DNA of 64,000 bases, from assembly GCA_911728435.2 (NCBI GenBank), contig OU452211.1, positions 10,832,428 to 10,896,427 on the forward strand, written 5' to 3'. Below, one piece after another: positions 39,601 to 54,600 of the stretch; positions within the stretch are counted from its first letter, which is position 1; every line of letters starts with the position of its first letter. The position numbers and the translations under genes were made by a program. The notes beneath the pieces are model-generated. The model was not told the origin of the DNA. It made no database searches and was given only the letters and a program-made list of their open reading frames with translations. Source of the stretch: Apoderus coryli (lineage: Eukaryota > Arthropoda > Insecta > Coleoptera > Attelabidae).

Positions 39601-42600
39601 TAGACTGTCAATTAATCTGCAACAAATAACATCAAGATTCCAGTCAGTTCAAGTAACTGCAAAGGAAATCTTGAAAAAGTGCGAACATACTCTTGCCGAT
39701 CATCGGGCGTATAATGAAAAGTATAGACAATGTTCACAGTGGATCAGTTCTGCACAAGCGAGGTAATAGTCAAAGATACATTTATTTATTCACTAAAAAC
39801 ACTCATGGAACACTCAAACTATCTGATACACCATAAAACAACAAGACAACTTTGGTGAACTGGTGGTTTTTGAATTATTAAAATTTTTGTTCACATTGAA
39901 GCTGTTCATTTTACTAATGATTCAAGCCTTTCCGAAAATTCTGCTTTTACTGTTTCAAAACTCACTTAATCATTAAATTTACTTTGCATTTTGTATGATT
40001 TTCCACTGTATATTCAGGTTTGACAAATCCAAAGAGAAAGCAACCAGAGATAGCGACAAAACCACCTTATCAGAAGAACTTAAAGTTTTAGAAGAACTTC
40101 TCGCACAACAAACAAGTGCTACTTTGCTGCTCAATAACACCGTAGAACTTGGAGAAAAATTATACCCCTCAACATCAACAGATGGTCGGGAAATTATTGC
40201 TTCTCAATTGGAGGAACTCCAACAGGCACTAGAAGCACTATTTGATGATATTAGTGGTACTGATCGAAACTTAAAATCAAAAATTACTGTTTTAACTGGT
40301 TTTGAACAAAGTGTGGATAAAATACAACTTTGGTTAAAGGAAACTAACAACAATTTATCGAACGAACTAGAGCTTAAAAGCACGTTAGATGAAAAGAAAG
40401 TTCAGTTGCAAGTTTATCGAAATCATTTACATGAAATTACAAGTTATCAACAAAACATTGTTGATTTAAAAGATAAAACAGAAGCTCTACCAGATAAAAA
40501 TGAACAAATTAACAATCAATTTCAACAAGTTACTGAACAACATAGCAAGTTACTTAAACGTGCTCAGAATTTCGTTGAACAATATGAAGTTATTGTCAGT
40601 AACCATCAAAAGTATTCTCAAGCAGTGCTAGATGCTAACGAATGGATGAATGCTACTCAAAATACTGTTAACGTACTTGGAGATTTGAACCTTGAACGAG
40701 TTTCGTTGTTATCTAATCTGGATCGTTTGAAGAAGCTACAAGAAACTTTACCTGATGAAGAAACCAGAATAAATAGTGTAAAGATCCTTGGAGACCAAGT
40801 GATTCCAGGAACGATTGATTACGGACAAGCAAATATTAGATCACAAGTGCAAGCATCGCAAAAAGAATGGGCTGGTTTAGTATCTTCTGTGGAGAATACA
40901 ATAAAACAACTAGAAACTAAATTAGAGAATTGGGTGGAATATGAACGGCTTAAAGATAGTTGTTTAGCTTGGATACGCGAGACTGATACAAAATTACACT
41001 CAGTAGTTCTAAAACCAACACTAAAAGAAAAGGAACTTCAACTTAAGAACCTAAAATCTTTGCAAGGTGAAATTAAAGCTAAAGAATTAGAAATCGATCA
41101 GGTTACTGATAAAATACAACAACTCAACAAAGGCTTAATGTCTAGACCATCACAAATATCTGAATTAGGTGTCAAATATCAACAGATTTGTCAGAAAGTT
41201 AAGGATCTAACATCACACTGGCAACAATACGTTAATCAACATCAAGAGTTGGATGCACAAGCGCAACAACTTGATCATTGGTTGGATGATATTAATGACA
41301 AATTGGCTGATTGTTCAGAAATTGATTCATGTACGCAGAAAGAGCTAGAGTCTAACTTACAAACAATTCAGGCGTTAATTCTAAACAAAGAAGAAGGTTT
41401 TCTTAAGATTCAGAAGTTAGTTGAAGTAGCGCAGATTGTTTTAACTAACACCGCTATAAGTGGACATGACGCAGTTAACGATACAGTACAAGAATTACAG
41501 AACCGTTGGTCAAATATTGCATCAAAAATGGTTGAAACGAAAACTTTATTGGATGAAGCTTTGCGAAAATGGAGTGGTTTGCTTGAACAGATCAAAGATC
41601 TTGATAAAACTGTTGAATGGATGGAAGCTCAATACAATGAATTATCCATATTCCAAAGTACGGCAACAGAAAAGAAGACACAACTAGATAAAATTAAACA
41701 TGTTGAAGAAAAAGTCCGGTGTGAGACAGTAGAGGTGGATAATCTTCTTTCGCAAGTTTCTGAGGTTCTAAAAAGTAAACAACTTGGAGAATCCGCTACT
41801 GAAGCTCAACAAATGCTGGATCGATTCAATGAAGCAGCTCGAAAAATTTCTGTAAGTATACCATCAAAGCTACCTTCTTCAATTCATGCATGTTTTATTT
41901 TAGAAATTGTTAGTGGATCGTGAAGCTCAATACAAGGAACACAAATCATACAAAGAGGCATATGAAGAAGTCCAAAGATGGATGACTCGCGCTCAAGAAA
42001 AAGTGCCTCAACTCAAACAAAAACCTTTGAGTGATAAATCAATTGAGGCGTTCTCAGGACCTTTGGATCATTTATTGAATAAGAAGGCTCAAGGAGAAGT
42101 CCTGTTAGAAAATTTGGAACACACTGCGCAAGTTGTTTTACCGAATACTAGTGATGCAGGTCAGGAGTCTATTAAAAACGACATTAGAGCGCTTAAAGAA
42201 AGCTTTGAAAGACTATTCAAAGGTAAGCAATTTATAAAAACTTGTTCTGATTTTAAATTTGTATTTTATTTTTTTAGATTTAAAGCAACAGCGGGAGCAG
42301 TTGGAGGTCGTTTTACTACACTGGCGAGACTACAAAGACGAATTTGAAAGAATTTCTGACTGGTTGCAGCAAATTTCGATTTTAATTAAAAATCAGAAAA
42401 TTGCTTTGTCATCTACGTTAGATGAAAAAGAAAAACAAGTCGCAGATGTGCAAGACATATTGAAAAAACTTATCGATGGCAGAGATCAAATTGATAAATT
42501 GAATGAATCATCCAAAGTACTCCTGAAGTCACCTGTTGAGGTTCATGTTAACAACCAGTTACAACAGTTAAATTCTAGATACCAAGCTGAACTAAATCTA

Positions 42601-45600
42601 GCGAAAGATGTGTTGAAAAAAGTTGAAACTAACTTTGAACAACACAAAGAGTACAACTCTAACTTGGAGAAAGCAAGATCTTGGATCGATAATGCCCGGG
42701 AATTGATCAGTAATTGTTCTGAAGCAGCTTCAACTAGCAGCAGGGAAGTTTTACAGTCTTACTTGAACCAAATCCAGGATCTAATTGGAAATCGTGAAGA
42801 GGGTCAAAACTTGGTGCATGCAACGGTGAATTGTGGAGAGAAAGTTATCAGAAATACACGATCAGATGGTAAAGATGCCATAAACAATGAAATAAAAGAA
42901 GTTCAGAATGACTGGGAGCGTATTGTTAAGAAAATGTCAACAGTTAAAGTGCATTTAGAAACAGCATTACTTCAATGGGCTGATTATGATAGTTCATATA
43001 ACCAATTACAACAATGGATTACAGAACGCGAAGCCAAGCTTCAACAAGTTACTGATACCAAGGCAGTTAAGGTTAAAAAAGGACAAAGTGGTTTAAGCGC
43101 TTTACCAATTGGTGAAAGAAAAGCTACACTGCGTGAAACTGGTAGTATTGTACAGGATATTGTTTCATTTGAACCAATGATACAATCGGTAGCTTCTAAA
43201 GCTGAAGACTTGAAGCAGGCAGCTCCAGCATCGGAAATATCAACGAAATATGAAACTTTAACGAAGCAAGCACAAGAATTATATGCTAAACAAAAAGAGA
43301 CAGTTGAGCAACATCAAGCATTTGTTGATGCTGCAAATGATATGATTCAGTGGTTGAGAATAGCTAAAGAACGTTTAGGAAAGTGCTCAGAGCCTATAGG
43401 AGATAAAGAGAATTTGGGTAGTAAATTATCTCAAATCAAGGCTTTATCTAATGAATTACCAAATGGGCAAAAGAAGTTAGAAGCAACACTAGATCAAGGC
43501 GAGAAAGCGTGCCAATTTGCCGATGAAATTGATAAAGAAATAATTGAAGAAGAAGTAGCCTTACTTCAGGAAGAATATGATTCATATGTTGATAATCTAA
43601 ATAAAACAAAGAATCTTTTAGAAACGGGTATCGTGAAATGGACTGAGTATGAAGAACAATACCAGGATGCTTTAGAATGGTTAACACAGACTGAGAAAAT
43701 GGTTCAGTCGTATAACAAACTACAAAATTGCTTGGAAGATAAACGTGCAGTTCTCGAACAGTTCCAATTGCATCTTCAGACACTTTTCGACTGGCAAACA
43801 GAACTAGATCGACTTAACATGAAAGCGCAAGTTTTGTTGGAAACTTGCGCTGATTCAAGAATTAGTAACGCAGTTATGCAGTTAGCAACTAAGTATAACG
43901 CTATATTATCATTAGCCAAAGAAGTTATGAGACGTTTAGAACTGTATTATCAAGAACATCAACAACATAGTGCGTTATGTCAAGAATGTCAAGATTGGAT
44001 TGACAGGACTAAAGATAAACTTAACAGTTGCCAAGAGTTACCAAATAGCTTAACGGAAATTAATGCTAAACTACAAGTGGTGAAGAACATTCGAACTTCT
44101 TTAGAACAAGGGCAGAATAAGTTACGCTACATTGATGAATTGAAAGAGAGGGTAGTAATGAACACCGAACAAAGCGGAGCAACTAAAATACAGGATATTA
44201 CTGAAAATCTCAAACAAGATATGCAGAAATTGTTATCGGATGTACAAAATATTAAAAATAAATTACAGCTACGTGCTACTCAACTTGAAGAGGTGGATAA
44301 GCTTTATAACCAACTATTAGATTGGTTGCAGGAACAGGAGGCTCAAATCCAGTTTGAAGATGGATATTTGAACGATTTAGGAGAAAAGAAAGCACGGTTA
44401 GAGAAATTTAGAGCTGTACAAAAGGAAATTGGAAATACCAATGATTTAATAAATAAATTCAAATCTAAAATAGTTGATGATTCAACACTAGGTTGTAGTG
44501 ATTATGATAAAGTTTTTAAAAGGATTGATGAACTAAAAGCAAAAGTGTCTGAACAACTTTCGGAGTTGGAAGTCCAAGTTGAAGAACACGAGCAATACAA
44601 GAAGTTGTATAGTGAAGCTATGGATTGGATTAAAAAGAATCAATTGGAGATTCAAGCTTGTGCTAATTTACAGGAGGAGCTTGAAAAAATTATAGAAAAA
44701 GAGGCCAAGATTTCTGAAATTGCATCTACGCTACCGATTTGTGATGCACTAGGAAATAAAACGATTCAGAAAAGTATTGTAGTAATGAAAACAACTGGTG
44801 ATGAGGGTAAAGATTTAATTAGAGAAGAAATTGAACATTTGAACGCTGATTGGGAAGGACTGCAATATATTTGTCAAGAAACGCAGAAATCACTGACAAA
44901 ATGCAAGGATGCTTGGAAGGAGTTTAAATCTAATGCTGAAGCAGTGTCGAAATTGATTAAGCAACTTCAAGAGCAAGTTGAAAATGAGCAAAAATTAGAG
45001 AATAAAAAACCGGAAGATTTAGAGCGAGTGAAATCTGTATTGAAGGAAATTGAAGATCTTCAACCTCAACTAGAAAACTTATCAGATTCCTGTGAAATAT
45101 TAACTGAACTGTGTGCTATTGGTTGGGTCAGAGATAAAACAGTACAGCTGCAGACTACATATACAAATCTCCTAACTGCCGCTCAAGGATTAGTGTCTAA
45201 AGTTGAGAAAAACTTATCGGATCTGACAGAATTTTACCGCACCAAGACTGAATTAGAAAAATGGTTACAAACAAATCGTGCTATAATTCAAGATTGTGTT
45301 TACGTGGGTGATGAGGTGAATATGCGAAAGAAGTTAGAGACCGTATCTGAGATTACAAGCAAACTTAGTGAAGGACAACATCTGCTTAATATAGTGCAAG
45401 AAACCTTTAATAAAGTGATACAAACTGCTCCGTCCGATGAACAAAACAAAATTAGAGATGACATGACTAATATGAGAAACAGCTGGGATCAACTTAATAT
45501 GGATATAACGTCAATCCAAGCTCAGTTGCGTGCAGGTTTAGCTCGATGGGAAGATTACAATGAGACTAAACAAAAATTAGAAGCATGGGTAGTGAAGATG

Positions 45601-48600
45601 GAGAATGCTGTAAAAGAAAAACCAAACACTAAAGGTGAATTAAGTGAAATGAAGACTGCTTTAGAACGTTACAAGAATATCCAAAGTGAAATAACGAAGA
45701 AACGCGATGATTTGTTGCGGTATAAGATCGAAGCAACAGATTTGAGTTCATGGGCTAAACAACCAGCGATATTGGAACAAGTCACAGCACTCGAAGTCCG
45801 ATTTGATAATTTAGAAACTGCATGTAATTTGTTGAAAGAAAGTATTGCAGAGGAAATGCGTGAGTTTAATGTGTACCAGCAAAAACTGCAGGATACCGAA
45901 AAGTGGTTGCTACAAGTTTCTTTCCAACTAATGGCGCACAATTCGCTTTATATCAGCAACAGAGAACAGACTGAAGAGCAACTATCGCAACACGAAACAC
46001 TTTTAGATGAAATACAGAAATATCAAAGTACTTTAGATGAAGTTAAAGCCATTGGTCAGAGTCAAATTAAAAAATACGTTCAATCAGCGCCAGGTATTAA
46101 AGATACAATTGAGAAGCAATTGAACAATGTGCAAGAGAGTTATAACTCATTACTGCAAACTGCTATACAGATAAAGAATCGACTGTCAGACTCTTTTGCT
46201 AAATTTAAGGAATACGAAGATACGCTTGAAAGTATTATGAAAAATTTGGATGAATATGAACCGATTATTTCCGATGAAATAGAGAAACCAGTTGAGAGTC
46301 TTAAAGATGCTCACAGTCAGCTAGAAACAGCAAAGGTACGATCAAATACTGTTGAGTAGGCCACAACTACTTGCTTTATACAAAATTTCTTGTTTCAGAT
46401 GCTGCATAATAAACTGCAAAACGAAAAGTCTCGCCTTGCAGTAGCCGTACAAGCATGTGAAGCTGCAACAGCTTCAATTAGTCGTCCAAGCAGTCCTAGG
46501 GATACATTGCCACCTCCAGTTCCAATTAAAGAATTAGAATGTCGCGCTCGTTTAGAAGATCTTATTGACCAAGTAAGAATAGAAGTTGATATGCTTAGTT
46601 TTTTTTTTATTTTGTTGTTTTTTGCTTTTAATTTAAATGCAATTAATATTGTCGTTGACGTTAATATAATTTATTTGATTTTGTTGTTTTGCTTTGTAGT
46701 GATATTTAATATTATTTGCATGTTATGCTTTGTTTCACGTAGACGCAATCTAGCACCACCAGCGAGTTTGATATTAAGTTGAAGTTGCTTTTGGATGAAG
46801 TTGTAAGGAGAGGTTTTGTAGGAAAAATGAACAAACAAATTCAAAAGGTAATTGGTCCAATATGATTAAATTTTTTTATTTAATACTTTTTGAATGCTTC
46901 TCCCTGCATCATTATGTGTAGTATTAGGTCTCCTTATATGTACTAAATAGTTTTTTTTTTTAATAAATTGCAACTTTTTTCTTACTATTCTATATCCCTC
47001 CAGATTCAGTCACATCTGAGTGACCTCACCGCAACAGTCACAGACTTTGAGGAAAAAACCAAGCAACTTGAAGACCTGAAAATTTGGATTAAATCACAGA
47101 ATGCTACTATTAACGAATGGAAAAATCGTCCAGCGAAGTTGCGTGCAGATGCTGCCAAACAAGAACTCCAGATAATGACAGATCTCCTAGCCGCGGTTGG
47201 CCAACGCAGAAACCAACTGATAACAGATTTACTGCCACTGCAAGATGAGAGTGAAGCAGTTGAAAAAATGTTTGATGCATTAGAAAATGATATCAAATCA
47301 GTAATTGGTCAAAAACAAGGTAATCAAGAGATTATTGAAGAGTACCGACAAAATATTCAAGTGATGAACAATTGGTTCGATAATCTCGGAAAACGAATCG
47401 ATGCAATTGATAAAGGTTCAGGTCTCAATTGTCAACAAAAAATGACCACTGTAGCAGAACTCCGAGCTGAGTTTGATGATCAAGGACCGAAACGTCTGGA
47501 CGAGATCAAACGACTAGCTGAACAAGTTGCTAAGATTGTTAACAATCTAGATTCACAACAAGTTGAAGAGCAAACAAAGTCTATTGAACGAAAATACAAT
47601 GATATTTCCAAACGACTTCAACGTAAAGCTCATGTTTTAGAAATGACCAAAAAAGGCATTGATGATACTCAAAACGAAATTGATCAGGCACGTGAATGGA
47701 TTAAAGCGAAATACGTTAACCTGCAAAAACCTCAACCGATTGGATTTGAAAGCAGGCGGACAGAAGAAAGACACAATTTCTTGAAAAACTTACTTAAAGA
47801 AGCTGATAACAAACTGGTACTGAAAGAGACAATCATGAAGCGTATTAATAACATGAGTAATGAATTGGAACCATCAGAACAGAGTCATCTGGAGAATGCT
47901 TTGAAAGATTTGGGTACCGAGCAAGAGCAGTTAGTAGAGAAAATAAAATCTGAAATAGATCGTATGACAGCTGCATCCAATACACGTAAAATGTTTGAAG
48001 CTAATCTAGAAAAGACTAAAGCATGGTTAAAAGCTAAAAATGCGGAAGTGCGTAAATTGAGTGGTTATCTACCTTTAGAAGCTAATAATGTTGAGAGAGA
48101 AATTTTGCAACATAGAAAATACGAAACCGATATCAAAGAATTTGCTGAAGGAGATTTTGATGATCTCTTGAAGCTTGGAGCTAGCATATTAAAAGATTGT
48201 GATGATAGTGATAAATCACGATTACAAAGCCTTTTAGATGAAGTTAAGGATGAATATAATAGTCTAGTACAAGAGTCTGATCAAAAGATTAAAGCTTTAT
48301 CTGATTTGCTCCAAGGTCGAAGACAATTTGAAAGTGATATTGACTCGTGTATTAATTGGTTAAAAGAAGCTGAAGTTGCAACTTCTTCGGAAATACGCAC
48401 TACTGGGTTAGAATTGCTAGAAGAACAGTTAGCGAAGTATGAGGAACTAAATCAGAACTCTGATAGAGTTGAGAAAGATATCGAGAAAATTATGGAACAA
48501 GGTAAAGCAATTTTACCGACAATTAGTGAATCTGATAAGTTAACTTTAAAGGATACTTTGGGTAATATGAAAGATCGTCACAGAAAAATCTCTGGATTAA

Positions 48601-51600
48601 TTAAAGATCGAACAAATGATTTGAAACAGAATATTCAACAAATTAAAAATGCACAAGCGCGTATTGCTGAGAGCCTAGAGTTTATTAAAGAAATACAGAA
48701 ACAATTACATGAACTAAACCGTCCTATTGGTAGTAAAGTTGAGGATGTTCAGAATCTTCTAACTGCTTATGAAAAACTTTTGAGTGATATTAGAGCTAAC
48801 AAAGCGAAACTCAACGATGTTCCTGCTTCAGCAGAACTACAAAATGTAATAAAAATGGAAGACGATCTTATAAAAACTATTGAGGATCAGATTTCTAAAC
48901 TCAAACAATTATTGTTACTTCGGGAACAATATTTAGCATTGATAACAGAAATAACAAATTTCATTACAAAATATACTGAAATAATTCGAGATGTAGAAAA
49001 AACTGGTGGATCAATTGATGAGAAAATACAAAAGTACGATGATATTATCGTTAAAATCCAGGAATGTGAAGCGTTGTTAGCTTCAGCAGCTGACAAAGGT
49101 CAGCAAATTGCTTCGGACGGTACAGCACAGGATCAGAACAACATTACTGAACAAATTCAATCGCTGAAACAGTCTCTACAGAACTTGCGTCGTACTGTTG
49201 AGAAGCAGAGACAAGAGCATGAAAATACTGCATTGGAATATCGAAAACTTGCACAGGAACTTGAGGAAATACTTGATTGGTTGCACAGTAATGAAGGTAT
49301 TGTTCGCTCGAGACCTTTACTGAGTCGTGAAGTTAAAGGTGTGGAAAAAGAAATTGAAAATCATAGCGAATTAGTAAATGATGTCAACGCATATTTAGAT
49401 AAGATACGAAAAATCCAGACTACGTTTAAAAATTACGAAAACATGCCTGGATCATTACAGGAACAATTATCTGAAGCTAGTTCATTACTAAGTTCCCTTC
49501 CGAGAGAACTGGATGAGAGATATAAGTATTTGGAGAATAATAAAGTTTGGCGTGACGATTATGCTAAACAGACACAAAAGTTATACGATTGGATTAAGGA
49601 AGCTGAGCTTCGTATTGCTTCACAAAAGGATGGTGTGGATTTCGAGAATATTTCCACAGATTTAGAGGAACACAAAGTGTTCTTTAACACTGAACATTCT
49701 ATGAAAGATCTTGTTGCGCAAACGATCCAGCATGCAGCTGACAAGATTTGGCCGAGTTTATCTCCGTACGAGCAGGAAGAGTTGAGTCGGGAGCAACAAC
49801 ATCATACGCAAATGTTGAAGAATACGTTGAATTCGGCAAAATCGCAGCGAGCCCAACTGGAGCAAGATGCGGAGCTATGGAAGGATTATTGTCAGACATT
49901 GGATAAGGTGAAAGCTGTCATCGCCAGAAGCAAATTCAGCGACGAAGCAGTTACGACCCTAGCTGGTTTGCAGTTTAACATTCAGAAGATCACGCATGCA
50001 TTGAATGACGTACAGGTGAGTCCTTTGTATAGTTTTAATTTAGTTACTGCTCGTTATTTATTTTACTGAATATAACCTAAAATATTAAACCACATTGGCG
50101 TTCGAAAATAGTGTAAAATGGGGTAAAAAAGATTTAAAAAAAACGTATTTCTTAAAAATGGCAGAAATATTAACTAGTTATTTATAGCTTTGATAGAATA
50201 TAACCTATAAAATGTGCAATAAATAACTTACTTTCATAGGCGTTCGTAAATAGTGGAAAAGGGGTCAAAACATAAAAAATGTATATTTCCTAAACTTATT
50301 CGAAATATGCAATAATTTTTTTATTGTGTTAAAAATACACGACAAAAATTAATGTACCATAGGCGTCCGTGAAAATTCTATAAAAGGGTCTGAAAAAATT
50401 TGTGTCCGTGATAATTCAAAAACCACTTAACGGATTTTAACCACATTTGGTACGAAAATACTACAGGATATTTATAGGTGGTGAATAACATTGAGCGTAG
50501 GCAAGGGGTTTAAAAGAGGGTTCAAAAATTAAAAAAAAAATAGTTCTTAAACTTATCCGAAATATTGAATAATTTTTTGTGCGTTTAATTAAATATAACC
50601 TAAAATATTTAACCTAAACAATTAGATCACATTGACATTCGAAAAAAGTGTAAAATGGGGTGAAAAACGTTAGAAAAAAACGTATTTCTTACACATCGCA
50701 GAAATATTGACTAGTTATTTATAGCTTTAATAGAATATAACCTATAACTTGTTTTCATAAGCGTTCGTAAATAATGTAAAAGGGGTTCAAATAAAAAAAT
50801 ATATACTGCCTAAACTTATTCGAAATACGGAATAATTTTTCATAGTTGTGATATAATATAACCTAAAAAATGTTACATAAATGAACTGGTTCACACAGGC
50901 GTTCGAAAATAGTGTACAAAAGGGTCAAAAACGAAATATAAAATATGTACGTATAAATAGTGCCTCCAAAGCGAAGAAAAAGAAACAAAACCCGATAGGT
51001 ACTTATAAATTTTAAATAAATGACAAAAAGGTCATACAATTATTACTTTTACACTTAAATATGCAGAGCTATTCGTGCCTCGAGGGCAAGAGTTCTTACA
51101 AGCATTTATGAGCAAAATAATTAAATCGCATGTATGTCTCATTTCGGGAAAAATATATTTGACGTTACTTAATTAAAATTAACAACTGCTCTTTGGTACT
51201 TGTTGGCAAAACATTTATATCCCTTTAGGTTCTACATAAGTTTTAAATAAGTCATATTAGATGGCCAGAAGAAAATATGTAATTATTTCATGTGCTGTTT
51301 CATTAGTTATTTTGGGATAATATTTGTTATTGATAAAAAGATAAATATAAATTTATTTTCTATTTACTTTGGACTAGGTACCTATATAAGAAACATTTAT
51401 GACATCAATAATAAATTTAGTTGATCAAGAAATGATATTTTAAATTGTGATTTTACAGCTTATTTAATTGACATGAAATCTAGATAATATTCTGCGAATG
51501 CCTTTTAATAATGTACTAGTTTATTTATTATAATCAATTTCTGAATAGGATTAAATTAATACTTAAAATTATTTATTTTTTCGCACTTTTATTCATTATA

Positions 51601-54600
51601 TTTTGACACCCAGCTAGGGCCGTTATTCTGGAAATTAATGTAAAAGTTTTAGGGACTTTCCATTCCAATGTCAGTAACATATTTTTTATGTAAATGATTT
51701 TTAAACTATAGTGTATATTATGCTGTTAATGCCAAGTAGTCTATAACAAGTGGTTACGTATAGAAACTGAAAATAAAAGACTTATAGCAGACTATAAACA
51801 ATGATGTCATGCTATTTTTAAATTGAGTGATATCACAACATGTTTTAAGGTATACGCGCATATTACGTCATACTATTCGATATAAATGTAATGTACAAGT
51901 GTTTTATTCTTGAATTGCGGTCAAGGTATTACGTATGGGTGTATTTTAAATAATGGAATAGGATCTGCAAAACCTTGTAATGCTCTTTTACTTCAGTTTG
52001 TCTTTCCACAGTCAAGTTTGTAAATAGTATTAGAATTCTTGATCCTTTATTTGCCAACAACACTATGTTTTAAGATATAAAACATGTTTTCAGTCGCACC
52101 CTTAGTACCGTAGATTAAAATCTAGTAGTTAATTTAATTTTATCCTATCCTCTTTGCTAAGGTTTAACTAAACGAAATCTGTCCACCGCTCGCGCTGGTT
52201 TGTAAGGATAATAACAGTAAATTCAAATAAACCCCGATAATAATGCAAATAATTGAATTTAACAGCTTTTTTCTATATTCGACTATTCTCCAAGAACATA
52301 ATCATCTAACTAACTGATCACTCTATTTTTGGCATCCAAATTGAAACTTGTACATTCCGCTTTTTTCAAAATCTCAGTCTGTGACATGTTTAGGGAGTGT
52401 TGACATAAACAAAAACTACAGAAAGTGCAGTGCCCTCTCTTTTTAGGAAACTTGTGTTATATGATACTATAATGATTGAAATATAAGTAATAACACTCTA
52501 AATATTATAGCAGGAGAGTTAAAACATTACTTTTTGAACTTTGGTCAATTATCTAAGAGGATAAACTTATTTCATATATTATTTGAGAGGCAGTCCTCGC
52601 GTCTAGGTCCCCATTTTTCTCTTTATGCATCAATGTTTGACGCAGTTTGGGTTTACCATAATAGTTAGGTACCTTATGCATTCATTTGCTGGTTCGAAGG
52701 ACACCCGTTTCGTTTAAAATTGTTTATTATACATAATAACAATATTTTGAGATATATGGAAAATGCGTGCGCACACTTATTTTACTTGACATTTCATTAA
52801 TAATAATTATTTTTATCGCGATTAGACCATAATCATAATATTCACTGCATTAGTCTAGAGATTTTGTGGTTTTTTAGGTATACCTACGAATAACGTGATT
52901 AGTTAATAATTTATTATTGCAGTGGACAGTGATTTAAAACATTAAACTGGCTGGAGAAAAGGTAATCAATATTTTTATTTGAACTTTATTGCGTTTGATA
53001 ATACATAATAATATATATCTATGGATGCCGGCATCACGAAACATAATGTGGCCGGCATTTATGGAACATTTTTATAGGAAAACGCAATTAAAGTCATACA
53101 GTTATTTATTTTTTGTCGTTAAAAAGAAATTACGTCGGCAGATTATATTTTTTTGCATTTGCATAATTAAATAATAAATAAATATAAAAACGTCGATTAT
53201 AACTAGTTTTGACTATTTCCCGATAGTCAAAAATACAGCTGCGGAGATAGGAAAAATGAATTGCAATTTTTGAAGATGATGTAATATCGTTCAGAACCCT
53301 AGCAACAAATTAAATGCAATTTACACCTCAATGATTATTATTTTTTAACAACTTTAGTATGAAAAGGTTGTCAAATTGTTTACCTAAATGAAAAATGAAA
53401 CTATCTCTTCGATTTTCTGCACATATATAGTTAGGTAGTTCCCCTAATATAGACAATTGTTTCCCTTCCCGTTGCAGATATCTCTCTTTGAATATAAAGT
53501 GTCATTTTATATTTAAAGCTTTCTCTGCGATATTTGCTCACACCTTACTGGTGCGTCATAAAAATTGGGCCTGCGAAAAAAATATTCTACCACATGCGCA
53601 GTGATATAAAATTTAGAAAATGGTTTAAAAATACACTCTGTCCAAGATAAGAATGGGATAGCATTGGAATCTTGGAAACAGTAGGTGTTAAAAAGTTGTA
53701 CAATTTAAACACCTTTTAAATGGTGTTTTCAAAAGTAAACCAAGTTTAGCCGTTTTCGAGAATTTTTGAAAAAACTATTTTTTGCGATTTTAGTTTTTAT
53801 TTATTTCTGACATTATTTTGACAGATACAAAAAAATGAAAACCACTTTCTTATTGTTACTTTTCGAGGAGAATAAGATAACGTTTACAAATTTTCACTAC
53901 GACGTTTCGTTTTTGGAAAACCATCATCAACTTCGTTTTTTTTAATACTGCCCTGGATTTTTTATTGTTAAATTTAAAGCCATTTTCAATTCAAAAATAG
54001 GTGGTGTATATTTTTTATTATTATTTAAACTCCTTCAAGAAAAATCGCCATAATTTGGCATTTAACTGAATGCAGAGTAGTAGGTTTAGCAAAAAACATT
54101 CTTTCGTCGTTACTCACAATTATTTATTATTATTTGCCAATTTATTTCTCTCAGAACAAAATTTTATTCTCTACGCGGATTTTTAAATTTAGTTGCAGTT
54201 TTTGTGCTTTTTGAAATGATTAAAAAAACGCCTTTCTCAGATGCATGTTTAAGAATAATTTTAAACTAAAAACACTGAAAACTTATTTAAACCATTACGT
54301 GTGATCTACCACCTATTTTTTAATTTAAAATGGCTTTAAATTTAACAATACAAAATCCAAGTCCGTATTTAAAAAACAAAGTTGATGATGGTTTTTCAAA
54401 AACGAAACGTCGTAGTGACAATTTATAAACGCTATCTTTTTCTCCTCAAAAAGTAATAATGAGGAAGTGATTTTAATTTTTTTATATCTGTAAAAATAAT
54501 GTCAGAAATAAATAAAAACTAAAATCGCAAAAATAGTTTTTTCAAAAAATCTCGAAAACGACTGAAGATAGTTTAATTTTGAAAACACCATTTAAAAGGT

